Assembly: GCA_030447125.1 (NCBI GenBank)
Contig: JAUJLZ010000010.1
Coordinates: 1 to 20,764 of the forward strand
Direction: 5' to 3'
DNA from: Acidimicrobiales bacterium
GTDB taxonomy: Bacteria > Actinomycetota > Acidimicrobiia > Acidimicrobiales > CADCSY01
Length of the DNA stretch: 20,764 nt
This document shows positions 7,500 to 15,151 of the stretch, piece by piece. A program made the position numbers and the translations under genes. The notes beneath the pieces are model-generated. The model searched no databases and was not told the DNA's origin. It was given only the letters and a program-made list of their open reading frames with translations. Each line of letters opens with the position of its first letter. Position 1 is the stretch's first letter.

Positions 7500-8479
7500 A
7501 GGCCAACGAGCTGGACGCCGCCTGGCGAGGGCTGCGAACGCCAGATTCGCCCGAACAACTGGAGGCCGTGCGCGTCGCCGGCGGCGGCGTTTGGGCCGCC
7601 GTGGACCACGAGGGCCACCGCCATTTGCTGCTCCAAGTCCCGGACGGGACCGAGGCGCCGCCCACGACCACGCGGGGACTGCAGGTCAGCGTCGCCCGCC
7701 ACCAAGTGCTCGATGCCGAGCCGGCCGCGTTCCTCGATCTCAAGTGCCTCTCCGACGAGGTGGTGCCGACGTTCACCGCCGTCGCGGCCGACATCGGCGC
7801 CAGTGCCGGGGAAGTGCCGCCCGCCGCCCGTCTTCAGGAGGCGGTGTCAGCGCTGGCACGCTGGCAGTGGTTCTGGGGCGTCGAGCCGGGGAAGCTCTCG
7901 GAGCGAGATGCACTCGGGCTCTTCGCGGAATTGTGGTTCCTGCACCGCTGGAGTGGGAGCAGCGCGAGCGCGGTCACCGCGTGGACGGCGTCGATGGGCT
8001 CCCGCCACGACTTCCAGTGGCCGGAACACTCCGTGGAGGTAAAGGCAGCCACCCGGCGGGCGGACGGCGCGATCCTGCACCGCATCCAGCACCTCGACCA
8101 GCTCGCAGACCCGGAGCGGGGGCGCCTATTCCTTTTCAGCCTGCGGGTTGTGCACGACCAGCTCGCGCACAACAGCCTTCCAGACCTCGTGGACCGCATC
8201 AGTGAGGGACTCCGGGGTGACGTCGCCGGCCGGGACGAGTTTTCTCGAAAAGTGGGCCAGCGCGGGTACAGCCCCGCGCACCGCCGGCAGTATGAGACGC
8301 CGTACCGGGTGCTCGGCGAGCACCTGTACGCAGTATCCGAGGGGTTCCCGCGTCTGACCACCGGGTCGTTCCTAGGCGGGGTGCCGGCGGGGATTGCCGA
8401 CGTCTCGTACGTCATCGACGTTGCGGTCTGCGAGCCCTGGCTGGTGACGACGGGGCCCGAGGGTTGGCCGCCAAGTTGA
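7496..8479 (+). CDS. PD-(D/E)XK motif protein, DUF4420 type
   Basis: A 327-aa protein of the DUF4420 kind, a predicted restriction nuclease usually found beside Z1 and MORC-like ATPases. The core is GLFAELWFL (141-149, with the helix Glu145), RHDFQW (170-175, Asp172) and SVEVKAATRR (179-188, Glu181-x-Lys183), followed by HRIQHLDQL (195-203, Gln202). This gives a complete PD-(D/E)XK active site. Residues 1-110 are a beta-rich N-terminal part without recognised motifs, possibly for recognition or partner binding. It starts at a GTG that overlaps the Z1 stop by 4 bp (GTGA, 7496-7499). Its length is normal for the family and there is no sign of decay. That it is the DNA-cutting subunit is inferred from family membership and intact residues. 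Confidence 0.9.
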   Translation: MKANELDAAWRGLRTPDSPEQLEAVRVAGGGVWAAVDHEGHRHLLLQVPDGTEAPPTTTRGLQVSVARHQVLDAEPAAFLDLKCLSDEVVPTFTAVAADIGASAGEVPPAARLQEAVSALARWQWFWGVEPGKLSERDALGLFAELWFLHRWSGSSASAVTAWTASMGSRHDFQWPEHSVEVKAATRRADGAILHRIQHLDQLADPERGRLFLFSLRVVHDQLAHNSLPDLVDRISEGLRGDVAGRDEFSRKVGQRGYSPAHRRQYETPYRVLGEHLYAVSEGFPRLTTGSFLGGVPAGIADVSYVIDVAVCEPWLVTTGPEGWPPS

Positions 8480-9258
8480 CTGAACCTTCATCAGCTGCAG
8501 GGCAGGCGGCCCGATGGTCACTCGATGAGTACGTGGTCGTCGCGGACCTGTACCTGCGCCGCGGACGCAGCTCCGGCGTGGGCGACCCCGAGGTGATCGA
8601 ATTGGCCCGGCTGACGGGCCGGACGCTTGCCTCGATCAGCCGGCGCCTCGGCAACTTTGACGGGACGGCGCGGCCCGGCATGGGACTAAAGCCGGTCATC
8701 GGCGAGGCACGCGACGTGTTCCTCTCGATGCAGGGCGATGCTGCGCTCCGCGAGCGGCTGGCGCGGGAGGCCCGTGCCCGGCTGTCGTCCAGACGGGATG
8801 TACACGAGGCGCACGCCGCGCCCCGCCTCGTCGACCCGGAGGACTTCCAGGTTGACGCCGCCGACGTCCACGCTCCGGCCGTGAGGCGGGAAATGCAGCG
8901 TGTTGAGGCCCAGCTCGTGCGTCGCTACTGCCAGTGGCTCGATCCCGACGGCACGCGGCTACGGGGCGTGCTCATTCCTGCAGGCGGCGTAACCCTGCGA
9001 GCGGACCTCTTCGATACCGAACTGAGCCTGCTGATCGAGGCGAAGGGAGCGACAACCCGCGAGTATGTGCGCTACGGCGTGGGTCAGCTCCTTGACTATC
9101 GGCGGTACCTGACTCCGCGCCCGGCGATTGCTTTCCTGCTCCCCGAACCGCTGCCAGCGGAGCTGGCCGGTCTGGCCGCCGCGGCGGACATCGCTGTCAT
9201 CTGGGCCGTGGGAGGCGGCTTCGCCGACTCGCTTGGTGGTGCCCTCACCACGCAATAA
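8464..9258 (+). CDS. Second PD-(D/E)XK endonuclease with N-terminal recognition-like domain
   Basis: A 264-aa protein. Residues about 18-90 (WSLDEYVVVADLYLRRG..IELARLTGRTLASISRRLGNFDG, then GLKPV) resemble a helical domain placed at the N-terminus of several predicted HNH or PD-(D/E)XK restriction enzymes, probably for DNA or partner recognition. Residues about 143-225 form a nuclease core: a helix with Glu148, RADLFDTELSLLIEAKG with Asp181/Asp184 and Glu192-Ala-Lys194, then GVGQLLDYRRYL (205-216) with Gln208. The TTG at 8464 overlaps the previous gene by 16 bp. A second in-frame TTG at 8476 would give the 4-bp overlap (TTGA) seen at the junction before it, with a GAGGG 12 nt upstream, and is an equally good start. 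It is the last gene of the coupled unit. It may be a second effector or the target-recognising cutter; which of the two nucleases cuts foreign DNA cannot be told. Confidence 0.84.
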   Translation: MAAKLTEPSSAAGQAARWSLDEYVVVADLYLRRGRSSGVGDPEVIELARLTGRTLASISRRLGNFDGTARPGMGLKPVIGEARDVFLSMQGDAALRERLAREARARLSSRRDVHEAHAAPRLVDPEDFQVDAADVHAPAVRREMQRVEAQLVRRYCQWLDPDGTRLRGVLIPAGGVTLRADLFDTELSLLIEAKGATTREYVRYGVGQLLDYRRYLTPRPAIAFLLPEPLPAELAGLAAAADIAVIWAVGGGFADSLGGALTTQ

Positions 9259-9680
9259 CGCCCGGGTCCCACGGCCCCAGCAAGAAGTCTGTCCGATTCG
9301 GGCGTCGGGCACTCCCGTAGTGAGGGGTGCTCCGGATGCGCATTAGGGTTCACGCTCCGCCGGCCCAGGCGACCGGTGGGTCCAGGGGTGCTTGGTGATT
9401 TACGCCCCGGCCACCGTCGCTGTAGGGATCGCAAGCGCGAGCCGTCCTGGAGTCACGAGGTCAACGTCCTCCATCTCGGACTCAATCTCGGCTTCCTCGG
9501 GCTGATCTCCTGAGCGCGAGCGCTGACATTCCTAGAGGCGGTGCTGGCCATCTCACCGTGTGAGGCCCGGTCGAACGGCTCTATCGCTACTAGCGCTTAG
9601 AACAAGACCGAAGTCGATCGGAAGCGGAAGTGTCGCAGGCTGTGCGCCGCTGGTCCGCCGGCAAGCTCCCCTTGAAGCCC
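9259..9680. other. Gene-poor spacer between defence cassette and recBCD
   Basis: This is 422 bp with no convincing gene on either strand and no tRNA or clear terminator. It holds a 9-bp direct repeat AGGGGTGCT (9323-9331 and 9384-9392), two segments resembling the leader at about 592-609 (9265-9281 and 9377-9388), and a possible short coding remnant on the minus strand. It marks the change from plus-strand cassette to minus-strand recBCD and is the natural place to look for an insertion end. That reading is inferred from position. Confidence 0.5.
9400..9531 (-). pseudogene. Possible short coding remnant (43 codons, no start)
   Basis: Reading leftward from 9531, 43 codons stay open to TAA at 9400-9402, ending LVTPGRLALAIPTATVAGA after an acidic stretch EEAEIESEMEDVD. 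An in-frame TAG at 9532-9534 closes it upstream, and the only ATG leaves 24 residues. The amino-acid pattern looks like a protein C-terminus rather than random sequence, but no family was recognised. It may be the tail of a gene broken by the insertion, or chance. Confidence 0.2.
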
Positions 9681-11690
9681 TCATTCTTGGTCGCCCGAGC
9701 GCTCGTCGTCCCACAGGCAGTTGCGCAACCCGGAGGCGCGGGCGATAGGGCGGTCGATGGCAGCTCGGACCGCTCCCGCTGTCCCGGCAAGGATCAGGCG
9801 CCGGCGGGCGCGGGTTACGGCGGTGTAGAGCAGCTCGCGGGTGAGGATGGGCGACGCCGGGTCGGGCAGCAGCACGGCCACGGTGTCGAACTGCGAGCCC
9901 TGGCTCTTGTGCACCGTCATGGCGTAGACCGTGTCGACCGCGGACAGCCGGGTGGGGCCGAGCTCGAGCAGCTGGCCCCGGCGCTCGAACACCGCGGTCA
10001 CGCGATCGCCATCGGCGGCCACTACCACCCCGGTGTCGCCGTTGTAGAGCCGCAGGCCGTAGTCGTTCTCGGTCACCAGCAGCGGTCGGCCCACGTACCA
10101 GGTGCCGCCAGCGGGGAAGCCGTCGATTTCGGCGGCCAGCCACGCCTCCACCCGTCCCATCCACGTAGACACGCCGTGGGGGCCGCGCCGGTGGGCGCAC
10201 AGCAACCGAAAGCCGCCCAGAGCCTCGATTGCCGCCCTCGCCCGCCCGTCCCGGGCCGCCTCGGTCACCCGCCGGCCGGCGTCAACGGCGGCGACCCGCA
10301 CCATCCGCAGCGCGCCGGCGGCCGGCGCCTTGGCCACGTCGACGGCGAGCCACTGCACCTCGCCGGCCTGGCCGTCGTGCACGTCGCCGGGGCGGCCCTC
10401 CAGCACCTCCAGGGCGGCGTCGCCGTCGCCCCCGCGCACCGCCTCGGCCAGTCGGGCAATGTCACCTCCGAAGCGGTGCACCCGGCGCAGCACCACGATG
10501 CCATCGCCCACGACAGCGCCAGCAGGAGGCTCGGTCACCCTCAACTGGTGGCCGGTCGCCTGGACCAGCGTGGCCCGCGCCGGCGCCCGCATCACCAAAC
10601 CCTCGGCGGCGGGGCCCACGACGTCGCCCAGCACCGCGCCCGCCTCGACCGAGGCCAGCTGCTCGGGGTCGCCCACCAGCACCAGCCGGGCATCGCTGCG
10701 CACCGCCTCGACGAGCTTGGCCATGAGCGACAGCGAGACCATTGACGTCTCGTCGACCACCACCACCTCATGCGGCAACCGGTTGCCCCGATCGTGGCGG
10801 AACCGGCTGCGGCTACCCGGGCGCCAACCCAGCAGGCGGTGCAGCGTGCAGGCGCTACTGGCCATCAGCCGCGCCTGCACCCCGGCGCTCACGTCTAGAC
10901 GGACCGCCTCCTCGTGGACGGCCTCTTCCAGCCGGGCCGCCGCCTTCCCTGTCGGCGCGGCCAGCGCCACCAGCGGTGGCGGCGAGCCCGCGGCCTCCGC
11001 CTGCTCCAGCACCAGGGCCAGTACGCGGGCCACCGTGGTCGTCTTCCCCGTCCCGGGTCCGCCGGCCACCACCGAGAACCGGCGCAGCACCGCCGAGGCG
11101 GCGGCCAGGCGCTGGTGGTCAGGCTCGGCGCTGGCGCCGGCGAAGAGCCGGTCGAGGCCCCGGGCCAGGATGCCGACGTCAACGTTGACCGCCGCCTGGT
11201 CGGCCCGAGCCCGCAGGTCGGCGGCCACCCGGCCCTCCTCCCGCCAGTAGCGGTCGAGGTACAGCCGGGCACCGGCCAGACGCAGTGGGCGGTCGTCGGG
11301 TTCAGCTTGGTTTCCGACGGCCACCAGCGGGCTGGCCGCCACCCGTTGAAGCCAGTCCTCGGGATCGGGCCATGGCAGCGCCTGCAGATCGACGGGTGCC
11401 TCGACATCGACAGTGGCGGTGGTGCGGATGGCCCCGAGGTTGGTGCACACATGGCCCAGCCGGGGGGCACGCACGGCCAGGGCAGCGCCCAGCAGCACAG
11501 TCTCGTCGACCTCCGCGCCGAGCCGTCCCAGGCGCAGAGCCACGTGGACGTCGGCGGCGTTGAGCACGCCGGCGGCGTTGAACGCCTGCAGCATCCCGGG
11601 GGCCCGGCAGGCGAGGCGGACGTCGAACGGGTCGGCCTCGGCGACGTCGGGCGCCTCGGGCCGGATGGGGACGATGTCGACGGGGGTCAC
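9681..11690 (-). CDS. recD: Exodeoxyribonuclease V alpha subunit, RecD helicase
   Basis: RecD is the 5'-3' SF1B helicase motor of RecBCD, which unwinds and trims double-strand DNA ends for RecA loading and destroys linear foreign DNA. The 669-aa protein has Walker A GGPGTGKT (210-217), Walker B VVVDETS (310-316), motif III GDPEQL (340-345), motif V TVHKSQGSQFD (592-602) and motif VI YTAVTRARR (622-630). It is somewhat longer than E. coli RecD (608 aa). The start is GTG at 11690, which overlaps the recB stop by 4 bp (GTGA). A GGAAGG ribosome-binding site lies 8 nt upstream. It is the last gene of the recC-recB-recD operon. No strong intrinsic terminator follows the stop. Identification is secure. 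Confidence 0.95.
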   Translation of the reverse strand: MTPVDIVPIRPEAPDVAEADPFDVRLACRAPGMLQAFNAAGVLNAADVHVALRLGRLGAEVDETVLLGAALAVRAPRLGHVCTNLGAIRTTATVDVEAPVDLQALPWPDPEDWLQRVAASPLVAVGNQAEPDDRPLRLAGARLYLDRYWREEGRVAADLRARADQAAVNVDVGILARGLDRLFAGASAEPDHQRLAAASAVLRRFSVVAGGPGTGKTTTVARVLALVLEQAEAAGSPPPLVALAAPTGKAAARLEEAVHEEAVRLDVSAGVQARLMASSACTLHRLLGWRPGSRSRFRHDRGNRLPHEVVVVDETSMVSLSLMAKLVEAVRSDARLVLVGDPEQLASVEAGAVLGDVVGPAAEGLVMRAPARATLVQATGHQLRVTEPPAGAVVGDGIVVLRRVHRFGGDIARLAEAVRGGDGDAALEVLEGRPGDVHDGQAGEVQWLAVDVAKAPAAGALRMVRVAAVDAGRRVTEAARDGRARAAIEALGGFRLLCAHRRGPHGVSTWMGRVEAWLAAEIDGFPAGGTWYVGRPLLVTENDYGLRLYNGDTGVVVAADGDRVTAVFERRGQLLELGPTRLSAVDTVYAMTVHKSQGSQFDTVAVLLPDPASPILTRELLYTAVTRARRRLILAGTAGAVRAAIDRPIARASGLRNCLWDDERSGDQE

Positions 11691-14600
11691 GGCGCCGGCC
11701 TTCCCGCGTCAAGCAGGCTTGAGAGGGCTTCAATTAGCCCAGCCGGCGGCCGCCAGGCGAACACCCCGCAGGGCTGGTCGCCCACCCGCGGCGTGGCCGC
11801 GCCGAGCATCCCCCGCAAGAAGAGGTAGAGGACCCCGGCGAGATTGCGCTCGGGGTCGTAGCCGGGCAGGCGCCAGCGCAGGTAGCGATGCAGGGCCACG
11901 GTATAGAGCAGGGCTTGGAGCGGATAGTGGGCTCGCGCCATGGCCTCCGCCAAGGCGTCGGGGCGGTAGTGCCAGGCGCTCAGCGGCTCGCCCTCGACGC
12001 CCAGCCAGTTGGTCTTGTAGTCGACCACGGCGAAGCGCGGGGTGCCCTTGCCGCCGCCGGCGCCGGCCGGCAGTCGCAGCACCAGGTCGAGGCTGCCCGA
12101 GAGGTAGCCGCGCAGCCGGCGCTGGAGCGAGGGGTCGCCGAGGCGCTCGGCGTAGCCCGCCAGCACTTCGCTGGGAGGGACGTGTTCGTCGAGCACCGCT
12201 CGCATCCCGTCCAGCGACACCTCGGCGGTCGCCGCGTCACCACCGGCGAGGGGCAGCTCAAAGGCCAGCTCGTCGACCCGGTCAGGCCGCCCTACGTCGC
12301 CCAGCCGGACCTCCCCCACCAAGGGGCCGAGCGGCGTCTCGATGGCCGCCCGCAGTCCCGCCACGACCACCGACGGGTCGCCTGCGTCGACGTGGCGGCG
12401 GGCCCGCTCCCGGGCCAGGGCCGCCGCCAGATCACCGTCGAGGTCGGCGGCGGCGAAGTCGATCCGCTCCAGCACGCCGTGCACCAGCGTGCCCACCTCG
12501 GCCCCGCCGGGCATGGCACTTAGCGGGGCAGAGACTGCGCGTAGGAGGCGCTCGTCGGCGGCGTCCGCCGCCCCGGCCGACCCGGCACCGCCGGCGCCCG
12601 AAATCACCATCGCCTCGTCGGAGACCACCGTGTCCTCGGCCTCGCTGGCCACCCGGTCCTCGTGGGCAGCGGCGGTGATGCCGCTGTAGGACGTGCGCCG
12701 CCAGTCGCTGTCCAACCGGCGCGTAAAGCGGCGTGCCGTGAGCACGGCCGGCGTACTGGCCTCGCCGCTCCACACCTCGCCATGGCCGCCGTCGCTGCGC
12801 TCCACGCTGATGCAACCCGGCGCTTGCCCGGCCAGCCGATGGAACCGGGCCTCGACCTCGGCGTCTTCCGGCGTGGCCTGACCGTCCACTGCCACGTTGC
12901 CGTGCTCGTCCTGGCAGAAGAGCAGCCGGCACAGCGGCGAGTCGCGGCTGTCCCACGACGCCGCCCACCACACCACGGCCTGGTGGCGGGCCCGGGTGAG
13001 GGCGACGTAGGCCAAGCGCAAGTCCTCACCCCGCTGCTCGACCACGTACCTCCGCCAAGAGCTGCCCTGCCCGGTGCTGCCCACGTCGAGCACCCGCCGG
13101 CCGCCGGCGCCTTCGTCGTGGTACACGGGCGGCTCCTCCGAGGGGATCCAACCCGGGCTCCACAGGTAGGGGCAGTAGACGATGGGAAACTCCAGCCCCT
13201 TGCTGCGGTGGACGGTCATGACCTGCACCGCCTCGGCGTCGGACTCCAACCGACGGGCCCGGTCCTCGGCGTCCCGGTCGTCGCCGGCGTCGGCGATGCG
13301 CTGGCGCAGCCAGGCGGTCAGCGCGGTGACGCCCAGCTGCTCGGAGGTAGCCGCCGCGTGCAGGAGCTGGCCGACGTGACGGAGGTCGGTTAGCCGGCGC
13401 TCGCCGTCGTCGTGGAGGAGCACTCGTCCGGGCAAGCCCTCGGCGAGGGTGATGGTCTCCAGCAGCGAGGCCACCCCCCACCGGCGAAGCACGCCGGCCC
13501 AGCGGTGCAGCCGGGCGTGGAGCTCCTCCCAGGCGTCGTCCCCGGCGCTGGCGACCTGCTCGGCAGCCCAACCCACGAACACGGTCAGGGCGGCGGCGTG
13601 AGCCGGGGTGGAGGCCGTGGGCCGCTCAAGAGCCTCGAGCAGGCGCAGCCACTGGATGGCGATGGGGGTGGCGAAGACACTACCGGCGCCATTGATCACC
13701 GCCGGCACGCCGGCGCCATCGAGGGCGTCGCGCACCAGGGCGGCGTCGCGGTGGCGGGGCACGAGCACGGCGATGTGGCCGGGACAGACGGGGACGCGGT
13801 CGGTTTCGTCCCCCCGGTCGGAGCGCTCGACGATCTGCGCCCCGGACGAGACCAGCCGGACCACGTCGGCGGCCAGGTCGGCGGCGGTGTGGTCCCGGGC
13901 GGGCTGGGCGCTCAGGTAGCCCTTCGGGGTGCGCCGGACCAGGCCGTCGTCCCGGTGCACGATGCGCACCCGCAGGGCGGCTGGCTCCGGAGCCCCCACC
14001 AGGCGGGACCCGCGGTTGGCCGCGGCCGCCCGCACCCGGCGGTAGGCGATGTCGGCGTGACCAAGCCTGGACCCGCCGAACAGGGCGTCGTAGGCGTCGA
14101 CCAGGCTCTGATCGCTGCGCCAGTTGATCCTCAGTGTGGCCCGAGCGCGGGCCTCGCGGGCCGCCTCCAGGTAGGCGTAGACGTCGGCTCCCCGGAACGA
14201 GTAGATGGCCTGCTTGGGGTCACCGATCAATACGAGGGTCGCCTCGCCATCGCCGAAGACCCGACGCATGATCTCCCACTGGATGGGGTCGGTGTCCTGG
14301 AACTCGTCGACCAGGGCCACGTGGTAGCGCTCCCGCAGACGCCGGCAGGCGGCCTCGCCACGGGTCTCGTCGGCCAGGGTGTGCCGGAGGCGGGTGAGCA
14401 GGTCGTCGTAGGTGAGCACCGCTGCCCGGCGCTTGCGCCGCTCGACCTCCTCCCGCACGGCGCAGGCCAGCCGCCGGCGCATGGCCTTGTCGCTCTCGTA
14501 GGGGGCCGCCTGGAGCTTGAGGACCGCGTCGGTGCGCTCCACCGCCTTGGCGCCGATGCGTCGGGCTTCGGCCCAACCGAGCCGGCCCACGTCGTCGGCG

Positions 14601-15151
14601 GCGTGGAAGCGGCGGATGTACAGGTCGTCGATCACCTCCCGCACCAGGTCGCGCAGGTCGTCGGTGAAGGTGACGTCGAGCTCGACGTCGCCGGCCACGC
14701 CCAAGCCGCTGAGGACGTGCTGGCAAAACCCATGGGTAGTGGCGATGGTGGCGGCGTCGAAGTCGGCCAGGGCGGTGGCCAGGCGCCGGCGGCGGATCTC
14801 GACTTCGTCGGGTGCCCCGGCGGCCATCAGGGCCAGCACATTGTCGTCGGCGGGTGGGGACGCGCCGGCCAAGGCCTGGGTGAGCCCCTGCTCGGCGGAG
14901 ACCAGGCGCCGGCGGACGCGGTCGCGCAGCTCGCCGGTGGCCATGCGGGTGAAGGTGACCAGCAGGAGGTGCTCGAGAGGGGTGCCATCGGCCACGTAGC
15001 GGGCGGCCAAGCCGGCGATGGTGAAGGTCTTGCCGGTGCCGGCGCTGGCCTCGAGCACGGTGATGCCGCTGGGCAGGGGGCCACAGACGTCGAAGGGGGG
15101 AACGTCACCGGCGCCGGCGACGTGGCTCTCGGCATCGCTCACGGAGCTCAC
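11687..15151 (-). CDS. recB: Exodeoxyribonuclease V beta subunit, RecB helicase-nuclease
   Basis: RecB carries the 3'-5' UvrD-type helicase and the only nuclease site of RecBCD. From GTG 15151 it has 1154 aa (E. coli 1180). Helicase motifs are EASAGTGKT (34-42), VDEFQDTDP (281-289), GDPKQAIYSFRGAD, the TVHRSKGLEFP motif (646-656) and YVALTRARH. The C-terminal nuclease has the full RecB set: His891 in GTLVHGVLE, Asp1022 in SLDLVL, and Asp1044-Tyr-Lys1046 in VVDYKTNW. GTG 15151 was chosen because it overlaps the recC stop by 4 bp (GTGA) and has GAGGAGGT 9 nt upstream. The frame is open further upstream to 15661, but that region is the recC 3' end in another frame. All catalytic residues are present, so an active enzyme is expected. 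Confidence 0.96.
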   Translation of the reverse strand: MSSVSDAESHVAGAGDVPPFDVCGPLPSGITVLEASAGTGKTFTIAGLAARYVADGTPLEHLLLVTFTRMATGELRDRVRRRLVSAEQGLTQALAGASPPADDNVLALMAAGAPDEVEIRRRRLATALADFDAATIATTHGFCQHVLSGLGVAGDVELDVTFTDDLRDLVREVIDDLYIRRFHAADDVGRLGWAEARRIGAKAVERTDAVLKLQAAPYESDKAMRRRLACAVREEVERRKRRAAVLTYDDLLTRLRHTLADETRGEAACRRLRERYHVALVDEFQDTDPIQWEIMRRVFGDGEATLVLIGDPKQAIYSFRGADVYAYLEAAREARARATLRINWRSDQSLVDAYDALFGGSRLGHADIAYRRVRAAAANRGSRLVGAPEPAALRVRIVHRDDGLVRRTPKGYLSAQPARDHTAADLAADVVRLVSSGAQIVERSDRGDETDRVPVCPGHIAVLVPRHRDAALVRDALDGAGVPAVINGAGSVFATPIAIQWLRLLEALERPTASTPAHAAALTVFVGWAAEQVASAGDDAWEELHARLHRWAGVLRRWGVASLLETITLAEGLPGRVLLHDDGERRLTDLRHVGQLLHAAATSEQLGVTALTAWLRQRIADAGDDRDAEDRARRLESDAEAVQVMTVHRSKGLEFPIVYCPYLWSPGWIPSEEPPVYHDEGAGGRRVLDVGSTGQGSSWRRYVVEQRGEDLRLAYVALTRARHQAVVWWAASWDSRDSPLCRLLFCQDEHGNVAVDGQATPEDAEVEARFHRLAGQAPGCISVERSDGGHGEVWSGEASTPAVLTARRFTRRLDSDWRRTSYSGITAAAHEDRVASEAEDTVVSDEAMVISGAGGAGSAGAADAADERLLRAVSAPLSAMPGGAEVGTLVHGVLERIDFAAADLDGDLAAALARERARRHVDAGDPSVVVAGLRAAIETPLGPLVGEVRLGDVGRPDRVDELAFELPLAGGDAATAEVSLDGMRAVLDEHVPPSEVLAGYAERLGDPSLQRRLRGYLSGSLDLVLRLPAGAGGGKGTPRFAVVDYKTNWLGVEGEPLSAWHYRPDALAEAMARAHYPLQALLYTVALHRYLRWRLPGYDPERNLAGVLYLFLRGMLGAATPRVGDQPCGVFAWRPPAGLIEALSSLLDAGRPAP

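Noticed and set aside
9259..9680. tRNA gene or tRNA-derived attachment site at the cassette edge
   Set aside because: No cloverleaf arms or T-loop consensus could be found on either strand.
9663..9682. Possible terminator hairpin after recD (CAAG/CTTG around GGGAG)
   Set aside because: The stem is only 4 bp plus bulged outer pairs and there is no U-tract.
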